Assembly (NCBI GenBank): GCA_038330085.1
Contig: JBBQNP010000007.1
Coordinates: 1 to 64,000 of the forward strand
Origin: JAEUIA01 sp038330085
Lineage (GTDB): Bacteria; Planctomycetota; UBA1135; GCA-002686595
Direction: 5' to 3'
Length of the DNA: 64,000 nt
Part shown: in pieces, positions 1-9,089 of the stretch
Position numbering within the stretch: position 1 is the stretch's first letter
Layout: each line of letters begins with the position of its first letter
The notes under the pieces: model-generated
Seen by the model: the letters and a program-made list of their open reading frames with translations, nothing else
Databases searched by the model: none
Told to the model about the DNA's origin: nothing
Translations under genes and position numbers: made by a program

Positions 1-480
1 GGGATTGTGCTTCAAGAACCCGTCGGCATAGATCGCGCCGATCTCGCCGTCCGGCCGGTAGTCGAGCGTGATCTGCGCGCCCTTTCCGTGCGGCGCCATG
101 CGCAGGAAGATCCCCGAGTCGAACGGCCAATCGAGCTGACATTCGCACGTGAACACGAACTCGGTGTACGGCCGGTCCGTGTAGATGAGGCCGCCTTCGC
201 GTTGTGCGTTCTGTCGCCCCGTGAGCACGCCGTTCTCGACCGTCCAGTCGGCGTTACCGTCGTAGTGACCGCCGCGCGCGACCCAACCCGAGAGCGTGCG
301 TCCGTCGAAGATCGCACGACCCAACGGCGCCGCAGCGATGGGCTCGGATTGCGAGCAGGCGAAGAGGACCGGGATCAGGAGTAGCCACACAGCATGACAG
401 GGGAGCAGCACGGCTCGATGAAGGAAAAAGCCCGCGCGCCGGCACTGTCGGGTGCCGACTTGCGCGAGGGCCGTTACCAT
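1..480 (-). CDS. 3-keto-disaccharide hydrolase (DUF1080) lipoprotein, 3' end cut by window edge
   Basis: The minus frame is open from the window edge back to an ATG at 480. After a hydrophobic stretch ending in a lipobox (LFAC, then S) it reads like a DUF1080 jelly-roll: IFDGRTLSGW, WTVENGVL, GGLIYTDRPY, DSGIFLRM, DYRPDGEIGAIYADG. DUF1080 proteins are outer-envelope beta-sandwich enzymes of the concanavalin-like fold, several of which hydrolyse 3-keto-glycosides. The Cys after the signal predicts a lipid-anchored protein. A GTG at 411 gives a shorter, more usual signal peptide (VLLPCHAVWLLL) and leaves room for a promoter, because the divergent gene starts at 491. The start is therefore uncertain; the family call is firm. 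It sits beside two sugar-oxidoreductase-type genes, which fits 3-keto-sugar metabolism. Confidence 0.8.
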   Translation of the reverse strand, partial: MVTALAQVGTRQCRRAGFFLHRAVLLPCHAVWLLLIPVLFACSQSEPIAAAPLGRAIFDGRTLSGWVARGGHYDGNADWTVENGVLTGRQNAQREGGLIYTDRPYTEFVFTCECQLDWPFDSGIFLRMAPHGKGAQITLDYRPDGEIGAIYADGFLKHNP

Positions 481-490
481 ATCACCCCCC

Positions 491-1363
491 ATGACCCCTG
501 AGGACACTCCCGGATTGCCCAGAAGGCAGCGGCGCATGGGCGTGTGCTCATGGTCGCTGCAACCTGATTCGGCACGGAACCTCATCGAAAAGGTGCGCTC
601 CACGGGGGTCGACTGCGTCCAGCTCGCGCTCATGTCGAAGGACTCCTCGATCGCCTTCGTCACGCACACAGCTAGTGCACTCGAGCACGCCGGTATCGAT
701 ATCCGTTCCGGGATGTTGTCGATGGAGGGCGAAGACTACGCGACGATCGATTCGATCCATCGCACCGGCGGCGTGCGGCCCGATGCGACATGGAAAGCGA
801 ACCTCGAGCGCGCGCGTCGAGCAGCAGACCTTGCGCAGACCTTGAGTCTCGAGCTCGTGACGTTCCATGCCGGCTACCTGCCCGACGACGGTCGCGATCC
901 CGAGCGCGAGAAGCTCGTCGGTCGATTGCGCTCCATCGCCGCGGTGTTCGAAGCAGCAGAAATGCGCGTCGGTCTCGAGACCGGACAGGAGAGCGCTGCG
1001 ACGCTGCTCGACGTCCTCGACGAAGTCGGGTCGGTGAACGTCGGCGTCAACTTCGATCCGGCGAACATGATCCTGTACGGCACGGGCGATCCGGTCACGG
1101 CGCTCGAGCTGCTCGCGCCGCGCGTGTTCCAGGTCCACGTCAAGGACGCAGTGCCTTCAACGCGGCGCGGACAATGGGGCGAGGAAGTGCCGGTTGGCAC
1201 GGGCGCCGTCGACTGGCGCCGTTTCTTCGACGTGCTCGATCGCGCGCAACCCGACGTCGACCTCATGATCGAGCGCGAGAGCGGTGACACGCGCGTCGAC
1301 GACGTGCGCAGCGCGCGCGAGTTCCTGGGACGGATCGCGCCGGCCGGGAGCGTGCGCTCGTGA
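491..1363 (+). CDS. Sugar phosphate isomerase/epimerase (TIM barrel, AP-endonuclease-2 fold)
   Basis: A protein of about 290 residues of the xylose-isomerase-like TIM-barrel family. It opens with MGVCSWSLQPDS, typical of the planctomycete version of this family. Later strands carry the acidic and His metal-ligand pattern: ELVTFHAG, VGLETGQES, GVNFDPANM, VFQVHVKDA and a C-terminal IERESG. These enzymes isomerise or epimerise sugars or keto-sugars using a divalent metal. ATG 491 was chosen; ATG 536 (MGVCSW) is a possible shorter start, and the frame stays open to 452. The stop overlaps the start of the next gene (TGATG), so the two are translationally coupled. Substrate cannot be read from sequence. 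Partnership with the downstream dehydrogenase suggests keto-sugar metabolism. Confidence 0.85.
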   Translation: MTPEDTPGLPRRQRRMGVCSWSLQPDSARNLIEKVRSTGVDCVQLALMSKDSSIAFVTHTASALEHAGIDIRSGMLSMEGEDYATIDSIHRTGGVRPDATWKANLERARRAADLAQTLSLELVTFHAGYLPDDGRDPEREKLVGRLRSIAAVFEAAEMRVGLETGQESAATLLDVLDEVGSVNVGVNFDPANMILYGTGDPVTALELLAPRVFQVHVKDAVPSTRRGQWGEEVPVGTGAVDWRRFFDVLDRAQPDVDLMIERESGDTRVDDVRSAREFLGRIAPAGSVRS

Positions 1364-2445
1364 TGGCCGCGGCGAAATCGAACTCCACGCGCGAGATCGG
1401 CGTGGGCGTGATCGGACTCGGCTGGATGGGGCGTGTGCACCTCGATGCGTACGCGAGCGCTGGGCGCGCGGGTCAACGCTGCCGCGTCGTCGCCGTGTCG
1501 GATCGCAACGCGGAGCGACTGCGGTCCGAAGCCGGTGCAGCGGGGAATCTGCCGGCGGGAAGCGCGCCGGGCCCGGCTCCGTTCGACCCTGCGCAGGTCC
1601 GGATGGGGACGGATGCAGCACACGTGCTCAGCGATCCGCACGTCGAGCTCGTCAGCATCTGCACGCCCACCGACACGCACGTCGAGCTCGCGATCGCCGC
1701 ACTGCGCGCGGGCAAGCACGTGCTCGTCGAGAAGCCGGTTTCGCTCGACGCGGGCGAGATCGAGCGGCTCGATCTAGTCGCGCGCGAGGCGGGTCGCTTG
1801 TGCATGCCCGCGATGTGCATGCGCTTCTGGCCGGGCTGGTCGTGGTTGCGGGATGCCGTCGACGACAAGCGTTACGGCGCCGTGCTGAGTGCCTCGTTCC
1901 AGCGGCTCGGCAGCCGGCCTGCGTGGGGGACGGAGTTCTACGGCGACGCGAAGCGTTCCGGCTGCGCGCTCTTCGACCTGCACGTGCACGACGTCGACTT
2001 CGTGCGCTGGCTGTTCGGCGATCCCGTGTCGACTTCGAGCACGGGTTCGATGTCACGCACGGGCTTGGTCTCAGAGCCAGGCGCGATCGATCACGTGACC
2101 ACGCATTACCGTTTTGCGAACGGTCCTGACCACGTCGTCGCCGAAGGTGGCTGGGTCCAAAGCCCCGGCTTTCCCTTTCGCATGCGCTACGTCGTCGTGT
2201 TCGAATCGGCGACCGCCGAGTTCGATTCGCGCCGCGATCCGCCGCTCGAGATCACGCGCTTTGGCCTCGTCGAAACGCCGCAGCTCGAACCGGGCACGGG
2301 TTGGGAGGGCGAGGTGAGACACGCGCTCGACTGCGTGCGCACGGAACGAACCACTGCCAGTGTCACCCTGGCCGACGCTGCGGCCGTCACGCGCATCCTG
2401 CGCGCCGAAGAGCACGCGATCCATTCGCAAAGGAGAGAGACATGA
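1363..2445 (+). CDS. Gfo/Idh/MocA family NAD(P)-dependent oxidoreductase
   Basis: About 360 residues. The N-terminal Rossmann domain shows VGVIGLGWMGRVH, the family's GxGxxG with the following H, and the diagnostic EKPVSL motif (Lys-Pro of the catalytic site) near residue 120. The C-terminal alpha/beta domain includes FDLHVHDVDFVRWLFG, which carries the usual His/Asp residues. Such enzymes oxidise or reduce sugar carbons, often at C3, with NAD(P). There is no signal peptide, so it is cytoplasmic, unlike the related Tat-exported protein at 9090. It can start at GTG 1360 or ATG 1363. Its stop overlaps the next start as ATGA at 2442-2445, placing it in a four-gene operon. Alternative roles include inositol or scyllo-inosose dehydrogenase. 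Confidence 0.88.
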   Translation: MAAAKSNSTREIGVGVIGLGWMGRVHLDAYASAGRAGQRCRVVAVSDRNAERLRSEAGAAGNLPAGSAPGPAPFDPAQVRMGTDAAHVLSDPHVELVSICTPTDTHVELAIAALRAGKHVLVEKPVSLDAGEIERLDLVAREAGRLCMPAMCMRFWPGWSWLRDAVDDKRYGAVLSASFQRLGSRPAWGTEFYGDAKRSGCALFDLHVHDVDFVRWLFGDPVSTSSTGSMSRTGLVSEPGAIDHVTTHYRFANGPDHVVAEGGWVQSPGFPFRMRYVVVFESATAEFDSRRDPPLEITRFGLVETPQLEPGTGWEGEVRHALDCVRTERTTASVTLADAAAVTRILRAEEHAIHSQRRET

Positions 2446-3629
2446 GCGACATCGTCATCATCGGAGGCTGCGGGCACGTCGGACTGCCGCTCGGGCTGGC
2501 CTTCGCCGACGCGGGCAAAAAGGTCGTCGCGCTCGATCGCGACGCAAAGAAAGTAGCGGCCACGAACTCCGGCAAGATGCCCTTCATGGACGAAGGCGCC
2601 GACGAGCTGCTTCTCAAGGTGCTCGAGCGCGAGACGTTCGTCTGCACGACCGACCCCGACGTCATCAGCGACGCCGACTGCGTCGTCACCGTCATCGGCA
2701 CGCCGCTCGACGAGCACCTCAACCCGCGCCTCGACGTCTTCCGGACACTCGTCGGCGAATACGGCAGCTTCCTGCGCAAGAGTCAGTTGCTCGTCCTGCG
2801 CAGCACGGTGTATCCGGGCACGACGACGCTGGTTGCACGCAGCCTGCTCGACCGCGGCCTCGACATCGACGTCGCCTTTTGTCCGGAGCGTGTGGCCCAG
2901 GGCGTCGCGCTCGAGGAGATCCACTCGCTGCCGCAGCTCGTCGCAGGCACTACTCCGCGCGCGCAACGCCGCGCCGAAGCGCTCTTCAAGCTGCTGACGA
3001 AGCAGACGATCGCGATGGAGCCGGTCGGAGCCGAGCTCGCGAAGCTCTACTCGAACGCCTGGCGCTACATCCAGTTCGCCGTCGCGAACCAGTTCTATCA
3101 GATCGCCAACGACCACGGCGTCGACTTCTACGCCGTGCACGACGCGATGACGGAGAACTATCCGCGCACGAAGACGTTCCCGAAGGCCGGTTTCGCCGCC
3201 GGCCCGTGCTTGTTCAAAGACACGATGCAGTTGTCGGCCTACGACCGCAACGCGTTCTTCCTCGGGCACGCGGCGATGCTCGTCAACGAAGGGCTGCCCA
3301 ACTACATGGTGCGGCGCGCGCTCGACCGCTGGCCGCTGCGCGAGATGACCGTCGCGATCCTGGGCATGACGTTCAAGTCCGACTCGGACGATCCGCGCGA
3401 TTCGCTCGCGTTCAAGCTCAAGAAGTTGATCGAGGTCGAAGCCAAGTCCGTGCTGTGCTCGGATCCGTTCTACCAGCAGCCCGGCTTCGTGACGCTCGAA
3501 GAAGCGATCACGCGCGCCGACCTCTTGTTCATCGGCTCGCCCCACACTGCGTACAAAACCTGCGACTTCCGCGGGAAACCCGTCGTCGACATCTGGCGCG
3601 CAACGCGCGAAGGCATCACCGTCCTATGA
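2442..3629 (+). CDS. Nucleotide-sugar dehydrogenase (UDP-Glc/GDP-Man dehydrogenase family)
   Basis: 395 residues. The start is set by AGGAGAGAGA just upstream and by a 4-nt ATGA overlap with the previous gene. The Rossmann motif is IGGCGHVGLPLG. The central domain has CPERVAQG and ELAKLYSNAWRY, and the catalytic Cys is in GPCLFKDT (C256), where the family normally has GPCLPKD or GSCLPKD. Near the end TFKSDSDDPRDS matches the C-terminal nucleotide-sugar binding domain. The reaction is two-step NAD-dependent oxidation of a sugar C6 alcohol to the uronic acid. It is somewhat shorter than typical 430-450-residue Ugd. With the following epimerase it probably supplies an activated uronic acid or derivative for surface polysaccharide. 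The exact substrate is unknown. Confidence 0.88.
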   Translation: MSDIVIIGGCGHVGLPLGLAFADAGKKVVALDRDAKKVAATNSGKMPFMDEGADELLLKVLERETFVCTTDPDVISDADCVVTVIGTPLDEHLNPRLDVFRTLVGEYGSFLRKSQLLVLRSTVYPGTTTLVARSLLDRGLDIDVAFCPERVAQGVALEEIHSLPQLVAGTTPRAQRRAEALFKLLTKQTIAMEPVGAELAKLYSNAWRYIQFAVANQFYQIANDHGVDFYAVHDAMTENYPRTKTFPKAGFAAGPCLFKDTMQLSAYDRNAFFLGHAAMLVNEGLPNYMVRRALDRWPLREMTVAILGMTFKSDSDDPRDSLAFKLKKLIEVEAKSVLCSDPFYQQPGFVTLEEAITRADLLFIGSPHTAYKTCDFRGKPVVDIWRATREGITVL

Positions 3630-4648
3630 AGACCCTCGTCACCGGCTCGAACGGCTTCATCGCCGGATATCTCGTGGCCGAGCTGCTCCAGAACGGTCAC
3701 GAGGTCGTCGGCATCGACAACTTCAGCAAGTACGGTCGCGTCGCGAAGTCGTACGACGACCATCCCAAGTACAAGCTGGTCGAAGGCGACGTGAAGGACG
3801 TCGACATGGTGAAGAAGCTCGCCGCCGACTGCGATCACTTCGTCGCCTGCGCGGCGATGATCGGCGGCATCAGCTACTTCCACAAGTACGCCTACGACCT
3901 GATCGCCGAGAACGAGCGCATCACTGCAGCTTCATTCGATGCAGCGATCTGGGCGCACAAGCAGAAGCGCCTGAAGAAGGTCACCGTGCTGAGCTCGTCG
4001 ATGGTGTACGAGTCGACGACGATCTTCCCGACGCCCGAAGGGGCCGAGCTCACGAGCCCGCCGCCGCTCTCGACGTACGGGTTCCAGAAGCTCGCCACGG
4101 AGTACTTCGCGCGCGGCGCGCGCATGCAGTACGGCCTGCCGTACACGATCGTGCGCCCGTTCAACTGCGTCGGCATCGGCGAAGGGCGCGCGCTCGGCGA
4201 AGCGGAAGTCTTCTCGGGCAACGTCAAGCTCGCGATGAGCCACGTCGTGCCCGACCTCGTGCAGAAGATCATCAAGGGCCAGGATCCCCTGCGCATCCTC
4301 GGCGACGGCAAGCAAGTGCGGCACTACACGTACGGCGGCGACCTCGCGCGCGGCATCCGCGTGTGCATCGAGCATCCAGCGACGATCGATCAGGACTTCA
4401 ACATCTCGACCGCGCGTTCGACGACGGTGCTCGAGCTCGCCGAGATGATCTGGAAGCGGATCCACGGCAACGCCAAGCCGTTCAAGTGGACCTCCGACGA
4501 TCCGTTCGAGCACGACGTGCAGAAGCGCGTGCCGGACGTGAGCAAGTCGAAGCGCGTGCTCGGCTTCGAAGCGACGACGCCGCTCGAGAAGATCCTCGAC
4601 GAAGTCGTGCCGTGGGTGCGCGAGCAGGTCGAGGCCGGCCGGATCTGA
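3626..4648 (+). CDS. NAD-dependent epimerase/dehydratase (extended SDR, nucleotide sugar)
   Basis: 340 residues starting at ATG 3626, overlapping the previous stop by 4 nt. The N-terminus VTGSNGFIAGYL is the NAD-binding TGxxGxxG of extended SDRs, and the acid following the second strand is GIDNFSKYG. The catalytic set is SSSMVYES with YGFQK (Y151, K155). The segment VRPFNCVG and the C-terminal RVPDVSKSKRVLGFE are typical of UDP-glucuronate epimerases or decarboxylases and GDP-sugar epimerases. It is the last gene of the operon and is followed by a perfect 12-bp hairpin. Together with the nucleotide-sugar dehydrogenase it should convert an NDP-uronic acid or related sugar. The specific reaction (4-epimerase or decarboxylase) cannot be decided by eye. 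Confidence 0.88.
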   Translation: MKTLVTGSNGFIAGYLVAELLQNGHEVVGIDNFSKYGRVAKSYDDHPKYKLVEGDVKDVDMVKKLAADCDHFVACAAMIGGISYFHKYAYDLIAENERITAASFDAAIWAHKQKRLKKVTVLSSSMVYESTTIFPTPEGAELTSPPPLSTYGFQKLATEYFARGARMQYGLPYTIVRPFNCVGIGEGRALGEAEVFSGNVKLAMSHVVPDLVQKIIKGQDPLRILGDGKQVRHYTYGGDLARGIRVCIEHPATIDQDFNISTARSTTVLELAEMIWKRIHGNAKPFKWTSDDPFEHDVQKRVPDVSKSKRVLGFEATTPLEKILDEVVPWVREQVEAGRI

Positions 4649-4674
4649 ACCCCACGTCGCGGTCGGGTGCAGCA

Positions 4675-4701
4675 CCTGTCGCCGGAGAGTCCGGCGACAG
4701 G
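4675..4701. terminator. Perfect 12-bp hairpin between convergent genes
   Basis: CCTGTCGCCGGA pairs perfectly with TCCGGCGACAGG around a GAG loop. It lies 27 bp after the epimerase stop and 35 bp before the stop of the convergent glycosyltransferase gene, so it could end transcription from both sides. There is no T tract on either side. It is flanked by GGTGCAGCACC and TCAGGCACC, fragments resembling the palindrome family found at other convergent junctions in this window. Confidence 0.6.
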
Positions 4702-4735
4702 CGTCAGGCACCGTCTCGCCGGTCGCGCAGCGCTC

Positions 4736-7228
4736 TCACCTGAAGTCGAGATCGCTCCAGTACGCCCAACGTGCTTCGCGTTGCGCGCCCTCGGGCACGA
4801 GCATCTCGAGCACGACGTAGTGCTCACCCGGCTTCAACGCGACGTCGAACGCCTGCGTGCCGCGGTCGGCCGCGACGTGAACCGGATCGATCGTGCGCTC
4901 GAACAAGACGTGGAGCGCTGCTCCCTCTCGTTCGCTCGCGAGAACGCGTGCTTGCGCACCCTTCGCGTTGCCGCGCTCGATCGTCCCATCCAGCATGCCG
5001 AAGCTGCCCGTGAGTCGCGTCATCGCCGCCGGTACGTCGAAGTAGAGCTTCGTCCCGCCGGGAACCAACCAAGCCGGCCACTCGTTGTCGATCCATCGGC
5101 GCCCGACGACGTTGTCCGGATCCGTGCGCGTCGGCTCGAGGCTGGAGACAGTCCACGTCCAGCGCGTGCGCACGTCCGCCGGCACGCGATCGAACGGGGC
5201 CAGGCCGAGTCGAGCGAGCTCCCCGAGCGCTTCGCGAAAACGTCCCTGTTGCGGATAGACCGGCCCCGTCCACTTCGCGATCAGCTCGCGAGGCCGCATC
5301 CCCGATCCGAGGTCGGACGCGAACTCCTTCGCGCAGGTTTGCCGCACGAAACCATAGTTGGCGCCTTCGCCGACGTTGGCGGTCACGTCGGCCACGAGCA
5401 GCGTGAGCGCGAGCAGTCCGGGAACCAGCCAGCGCCCGACGCGTCCGCCGAACAACGTCCAAGCGCACACCGTGGTGACAGCGAGCGGTGAAACGAGCGG
5501 GATGTAGCGCAACGAGAAGCCCGCGACCGGGCCGGCTGCGGCGCGACCGTAACCGATCGACAGGACGAGGCACGCGGTCGCAGCGAGCGCACACGAGAGC
5601 GCTGCGACACGCCTGCGCTCGGCGTGCTTCGATCGCCACGTGTTCACGAGCAACGCGAGGGTCGAGAGCACGAGCGCTCCCACGCCGATGCCCGACCACG
5701 GCCACCAGCTCCGGCCCGCTGCGCCGAACACGAGCGTCGCCGTGCGCAGGCCCGCCGCCCCGATGCGAACTGGATCGAGCGTGCGCGCAGGGTGCTCGGG
5801 AGGACGCAAGCCGATCGGATAGACGGCGACGATGGCCACCGCCAGCAGGAGGAACACGCAGAGGATCGCGAAGCCGCGCCTCGCGCGCGCATCGGAGCTG
5901 CGCCACGACCACGACGTAGCGACGATCAAGGCCACGAGCAGTGCGGGAACCTGCACGAGCCCGGGTCCTCCGCACAAGGGCATTGCGCACAGACACAGTC
6001 CGGCGAACACCGCTTGCGCGCTCGTGAGCGCGAGCCGTGCGCGCGTCGCTACCAGCAGGATCAAGGCACTCGCGAACATCGTCGGCAGCACGAACGACGT
6101 CGAGAAACCCATCAACAGGTTCTCCGCGTTTCCCGTGTGCAGCCACACGAGCGGAAAGACCGCGTCGACGAGCCATGTGCGCCCGCGGATCCTGCGCACG
6201 ACGAGCAGCGTCGCGAGCGCGAGCGCCGACATCAGCGCGACCTCCATGTACATCATCGAGCGCACGTCGCGCGTCGAGTCGAAGACCCAGACCTCGAGCG
6301 CGCGCGGCAGCGGCAGCCGGTGCTCGTTGTGCTGTCCCCAAAGCTCGCGCACCGTCCAATGCGCATCGGGCCCGAGGAACGGCACGAGCTCCAGGTCGTC
6401 CATGAACGGCGTGCTCGGCGCGTACCGGTGCACGTACATGCACGCGCCGACCGTCATCAAGAGCCACACGAGCCCGACCGTGAGAGGTTGCCACGCCGCG
6501 CGCCACCACCACGCCAAATAGCTGGGCAGCCATTTCCACAGGCGAAAACGGCTCTCACCCGCCGTGCGATCCGTCCACGTCGTCGGCACCTCGCCGACGC
6601 CGAGCCCCGCGAGGTGCGCCTTGACCGTCAGCTCGAGCGCGATCTGGAAACCGGTGCGGCTCTCGATCTCCACCGCGTCGAGGAAGGAGCCCGAGTACGC
6701 GCGGAAGTTGCTCGTTGCGTCGTGCGTGCCGAGGCCCGCGATCCAGCGCAGCGACACGCCGCCCAGCATCGACAGCGTGCGCTTCAAGAGCGGTCCGCCG
6801 ATCTGCTTCCCGCCGCGCACGTAGCGCGAGCCCGCGACGACGGCCAGGTTGCGCTCGCGCATCAGCGCCGCCATGCGCGGTATGTCCTGCGGCGGATCCG
6901 ACAAGTCCGCCATCGTCGTCACGACCACGTCGCCGGTCGCCGCCGCGAAGCCGGCGCGTAGTGCGTTTGCCGCACCGCGTCCGAGCGTGTTCTTCACGAG
7001 CCGCACGGTCGGCGGTGCGTCGGGCATCGCCGCGATCGCAGCGAGCGTCGTGTCCTCGTCGAAGTCGTAACACACGAGGATCTCGTGCGGCGTCGACGAC
7101 AGCGCCGACCACAACCCGCGCAAGCACGCGCCGATGTTCTCGTGCTCGTTGTACACGGGCACGACGAGGCTGATCCTCTCCGGCCGGGTTGCTGCGCGCG
7201 GCGCCGTCGTCACAGCGCTTCCGCTCAC
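4736..7228 (-). CDS. GT2 glycosyltransferase fused to a polytopic membrane domain
   Basis: 830 residues. Residues 18-240 form a GT-A family 2 transferase: LVVPVYNEHENI, the acidic DLSDPP in place of DxD, and RYVRGG with TSNFRAYSG, close to dolichol-phosphate-mannose-synthase-type enzymes. From about residue 245 it becomes a multi-pass membrane region, with WDD-like acidic residues (PFMDDLELVPF), HNEHRLPLPR, LHTGNAENLLMGF and many hydrophobic helices, then a soluble C-terminal beta region from about 690. The membrane and C-terminal parts are clearly homologous to the whole protein encoded just upstream (7225-9057). Its start overlaps that gene's stop (ATGA), so the two are co-expressed. It probably transfers a sugar to a lipid carrier and/or onward to a glycan at the membrane. 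Acceptor and sugar are unknown. Confidence 0.8.
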   Translation of the reverse strand: MSGSAVTTAPRAATRPERISLVVPVYNEHENIGACLRGLWSALSSTPHEILVCYDFDEDTTLAAIAAMPDAPPTVRLVKNTLGRGAANALRAGFAAATGDVVVTTMADLSDPPQDIPRMAALMRERNLAVVAGSRYVRGGKQIGGPLLKRTLSMLGGVSLRWIAGLGTHDATSNFRAYSGSFLDAVEIESRTGFQIALELTVKAHLAGLGVGEVPTTWTDRTAGESRFRLWKWLPSYLAWWWRAAWQPLTVGLVWLLMTVGACMYVHRYAPSTPFMDDLELVPFLGPDAHWTVRELWGQHNEHRLPLPRALEVWVFDSTRDVRSMMYMEVALMSALALATLLVVRRIRGRTWLVDAVFPLVWLHTGNAENLLMGFSTSFVLPTMFASALILLVATRARLALTSAQAVFAGLCLCAMPLCGGPGLVQVPALLVALIVATSWSWRSSDARARRGFAILCVFLLLAVAIVAVYPIGLRPPEHPARTLDPVRIGAAGLRTATLVFGAAGRSWWPWSGIGVGALVLSTLALLVNTWRSKHAERRRVAALSCALAATACLVLSIGYGRAAAGPVAGFSLRYIPLVSPLAVTTVCAWTLFGGRVGRWLVPGLLALTLLVADVTANVGEGANYGFVRQTCAKEFASDLGSGMRPRELIAKWTGPVYPQQGRFREALGELARLGLAPFDRVPADVRTRWTWTVSSLEPTRTDPDNVVGRRWIDNEWPAWLVPGGTKLYFDVPAAMTRLTGSFGMLDGTIERGNAKGAQARVLASEREGAALHVLFERTIDPVHVAADRGTQAFDVALKPGEHYVVLEMLVPEGAQREARWAYWSDLDFR

Positions 7229-9057
7229 TGGAAGGTCACGTCGCCCAGGAACGCCCAGTCGTTCGCGAGATCGACATCCTTGGGTGCCAAGAACTCCATC
7301 ACCACCTGGTGCGCATCCTTGGGAATGTGCGCCTCCATGGGGATGCCGCCGCGGTCGCCGGGCACATGGACGGGATCGATCGTCCTGTCGTAGAGCACGA
7401 CGCGCTCACCGCCGTCGGCGACGGAGGCCGAAATGAGCAGCCGCATCCCGGGCGTGCGACCGCGCGCCACCGCTCCATGAGGCATGCCCCACGTGCCGTG
7501 GACCTTCTCCAAATCCTGCGGCACGTCGAAGTGCAGCGCGCAACCTTCGGGCACGAAGAGCACCTGCCACTGGCCGTTGAGCAGGCGCTGCACCGGCTGC
7601 TTCTCCGATTCGATTCGCGACGGCGGCAGGTTCGTCATCGTCCACGAGTAGAGCTGGCGCGTGACTTCGGGCACGTCGTCGAACGGCGGCAGCTTCAGCT
7701 TCGCCATCTCCCTCAAGAGGATGTGCAGGCGCGTCGCAGCCGGATGGATCTTGCCCGCGTACTTGAGCGCGAACGTTCCCGGCGACATGCCGTTGTGCAC
7801 GTCGGCGATGATCTCTTGCGAGAGACCTTGGCGCGCGGATCCGTACGTCGTGCCGAGCGGCGTGTTGACGTACACGTTCGCGCAGAGCATCACGACGCCG
7901 AGCGCGCCGGGCACGACCCAACTCCAAGTGCGCGGACCGTACATCGTCCAGGCCAGCACTGCAGCGAGCACCAGCGGTCCCGGCATCGGGATGTAGCGCA
8001 CCGCAAACGCCGCCTCGACTCCGTTGCCCGCGCGTCCGAATCCGATCGAGAGCAGGAGCAGGAGTCCGGCGCTGAAGGTCATGATCAACACGCCCACGCG
8101 CAACCGATCCGCGGCACGCCGCTTCCACGTGAGCACGAGTAGGACGCCCGACGCGATCACCAACAGTGCGATGACGATGCCCGACCACGGCCACCACTCG
8201 AAGCCGGCCAGCCCGAGCGTCAACGAGCCGGCGCGCAACGCACCGCCGAGCGTCACCAGCGGATCGTGCGTGCGCACGCTCTGATCGGGGTAGCGGAAGC
8301 CGACGACGTAGCACACTGCCAGCGCAGCGACGAGCGCCAGCCACACGGCCATCGACTTGGCCCCGCTGCGCAGCTTGGGATCCTCGCTGCGCCACGAGAC
8401 GAACGCGAAGCCCGCGCACATGAGCCACAGGAGCGGCACGAGCGCCATGCCTTGTCCGCCGCACATCGGCAAGCTCAGCAAGCAGACGCCGGCGACCGCC
8501 GCTTCCCACGATCGCAGGCCGCGCTTCGGTCGCGTCAACAAGAACAGGAGCAGCGAACACACGACCACCATCGGGAGCACGATGGAGATCTGGAACCCCA
8601 TCAAAAGGTTCTCCGAGTTCCCCGTGTGCAGCCACATCAGCGGGAATAGCGCGTCGGCGAGGAGCGTGCGCCCGCGCAGCTTGCGCACCACGAGGATCGA
8701 CGCGAGCGCGAGCCCCGACAGCAGCACGACCTCGCCGTACATCGGCGTGCGAATGTCCTTCGTCACGCCGAACAGCTCCGCCTCGATCATGCGCGGCAGC
8801 GGGAGTCGGTGCTCGTTGTGGAGACCCCACAGCTCCTGGACGGTCCAATTCACGTCGGGATCGGTCAGCGGCACGAGGTCGATGTCGTCCCACACCGGAA
8901 TCCGCGACGCGTACGTGGAGATGTAGCCCCACGCGCCGATCGTCATCACGAGCCACGTGGCGAGGACGAGCACCGGCTGCCACGTCGCGCGCAGCTTGGC
9001 CAAGCGCTTCGTCGCCGCGGGCTCGGACGCAACCGGGGCTGCGTGCGTCGCGCTCAT
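7225..9057 (-). CDS. Polytopic membrane protein paralogous to the GT2-fused membrane domain
   Basis: About 610 residues from ATG 9057 (MSATHAAP); ATG 9069 adds four residues. There are roughly ten hydrophobic segments. The first luminal loop carries PVWDDIDLVPL, LWGLHNEHRLPLPR and, after two helices, LHTGNSENLLMGF. The acidic loop after helix 1 resembles the catalytic loop of GT-C glycosyltransferases, but no standard GT39/GT83 signature is visible. The C-terminal 170 residues are soluble and end in a beta-rich stretch. The gene is preceded by the Tat oxidoreductase and followed, with a 4-nt overlap, by the GT2 fusion. I infer a lipid-linked sugar transferase or flippase role. The family was not identified. 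Confidence 0.75.
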   Translation of the reverse strand: MSATHAAPVASEPAATKRLAKLRATWQPVLVLATWLVMTIGAWGYISTYASRIPVWDDIDLVPLTDPDVNWTVQELWGLHNEHRLPLPRMIEAELFGVTKDIRTPMYGEVVLLSGLALASILVVRKLRGRTLLADALFPLMWLHTGNSENLLMGFQISIVLPMVVVCSLLLFLLTRPKRGLRSWEAAVAGVCLLSLPMCGGQGMALVPLLWLMCAGFAFVSWRSEDPKLRSGAKSMAVWLALVAALAVCYVVGFRYPDQSVRTHDPLVTLGGALRAGSLTLGLAGFEWWPWSGIVIALLVIASGVLLVLTWKRRAADRLRVGVLIMTFSAGLLLLLSIGFGRAGNGVEAAFAVRYIPMPGPLVLAAVLAWTMYGPRTWSWVVPGALGVVMLCANVYVNTPLGTTYGSARQGLSQEIIADVHNGMSPGTFALKYAGKIHPAATRLHILLREMAKLKLPPFDDVPEVTRQLYSWTMTNLPPSRIESEKQPVQRLLNGQWQVLFVPEGCALHFDVPQDLEKVHGTWGMPHGAVARGRTPGMRLLISASVADGGERVVLYDRTIDPVHVPGDRGGIPMEAHIPKDAHQVVMEFLAPKDVDLANDWAFLGDVTFQ

Positions 9058-9089
9058 CACCTCGACCATGTCGGCAGCCTGATCCGGTC

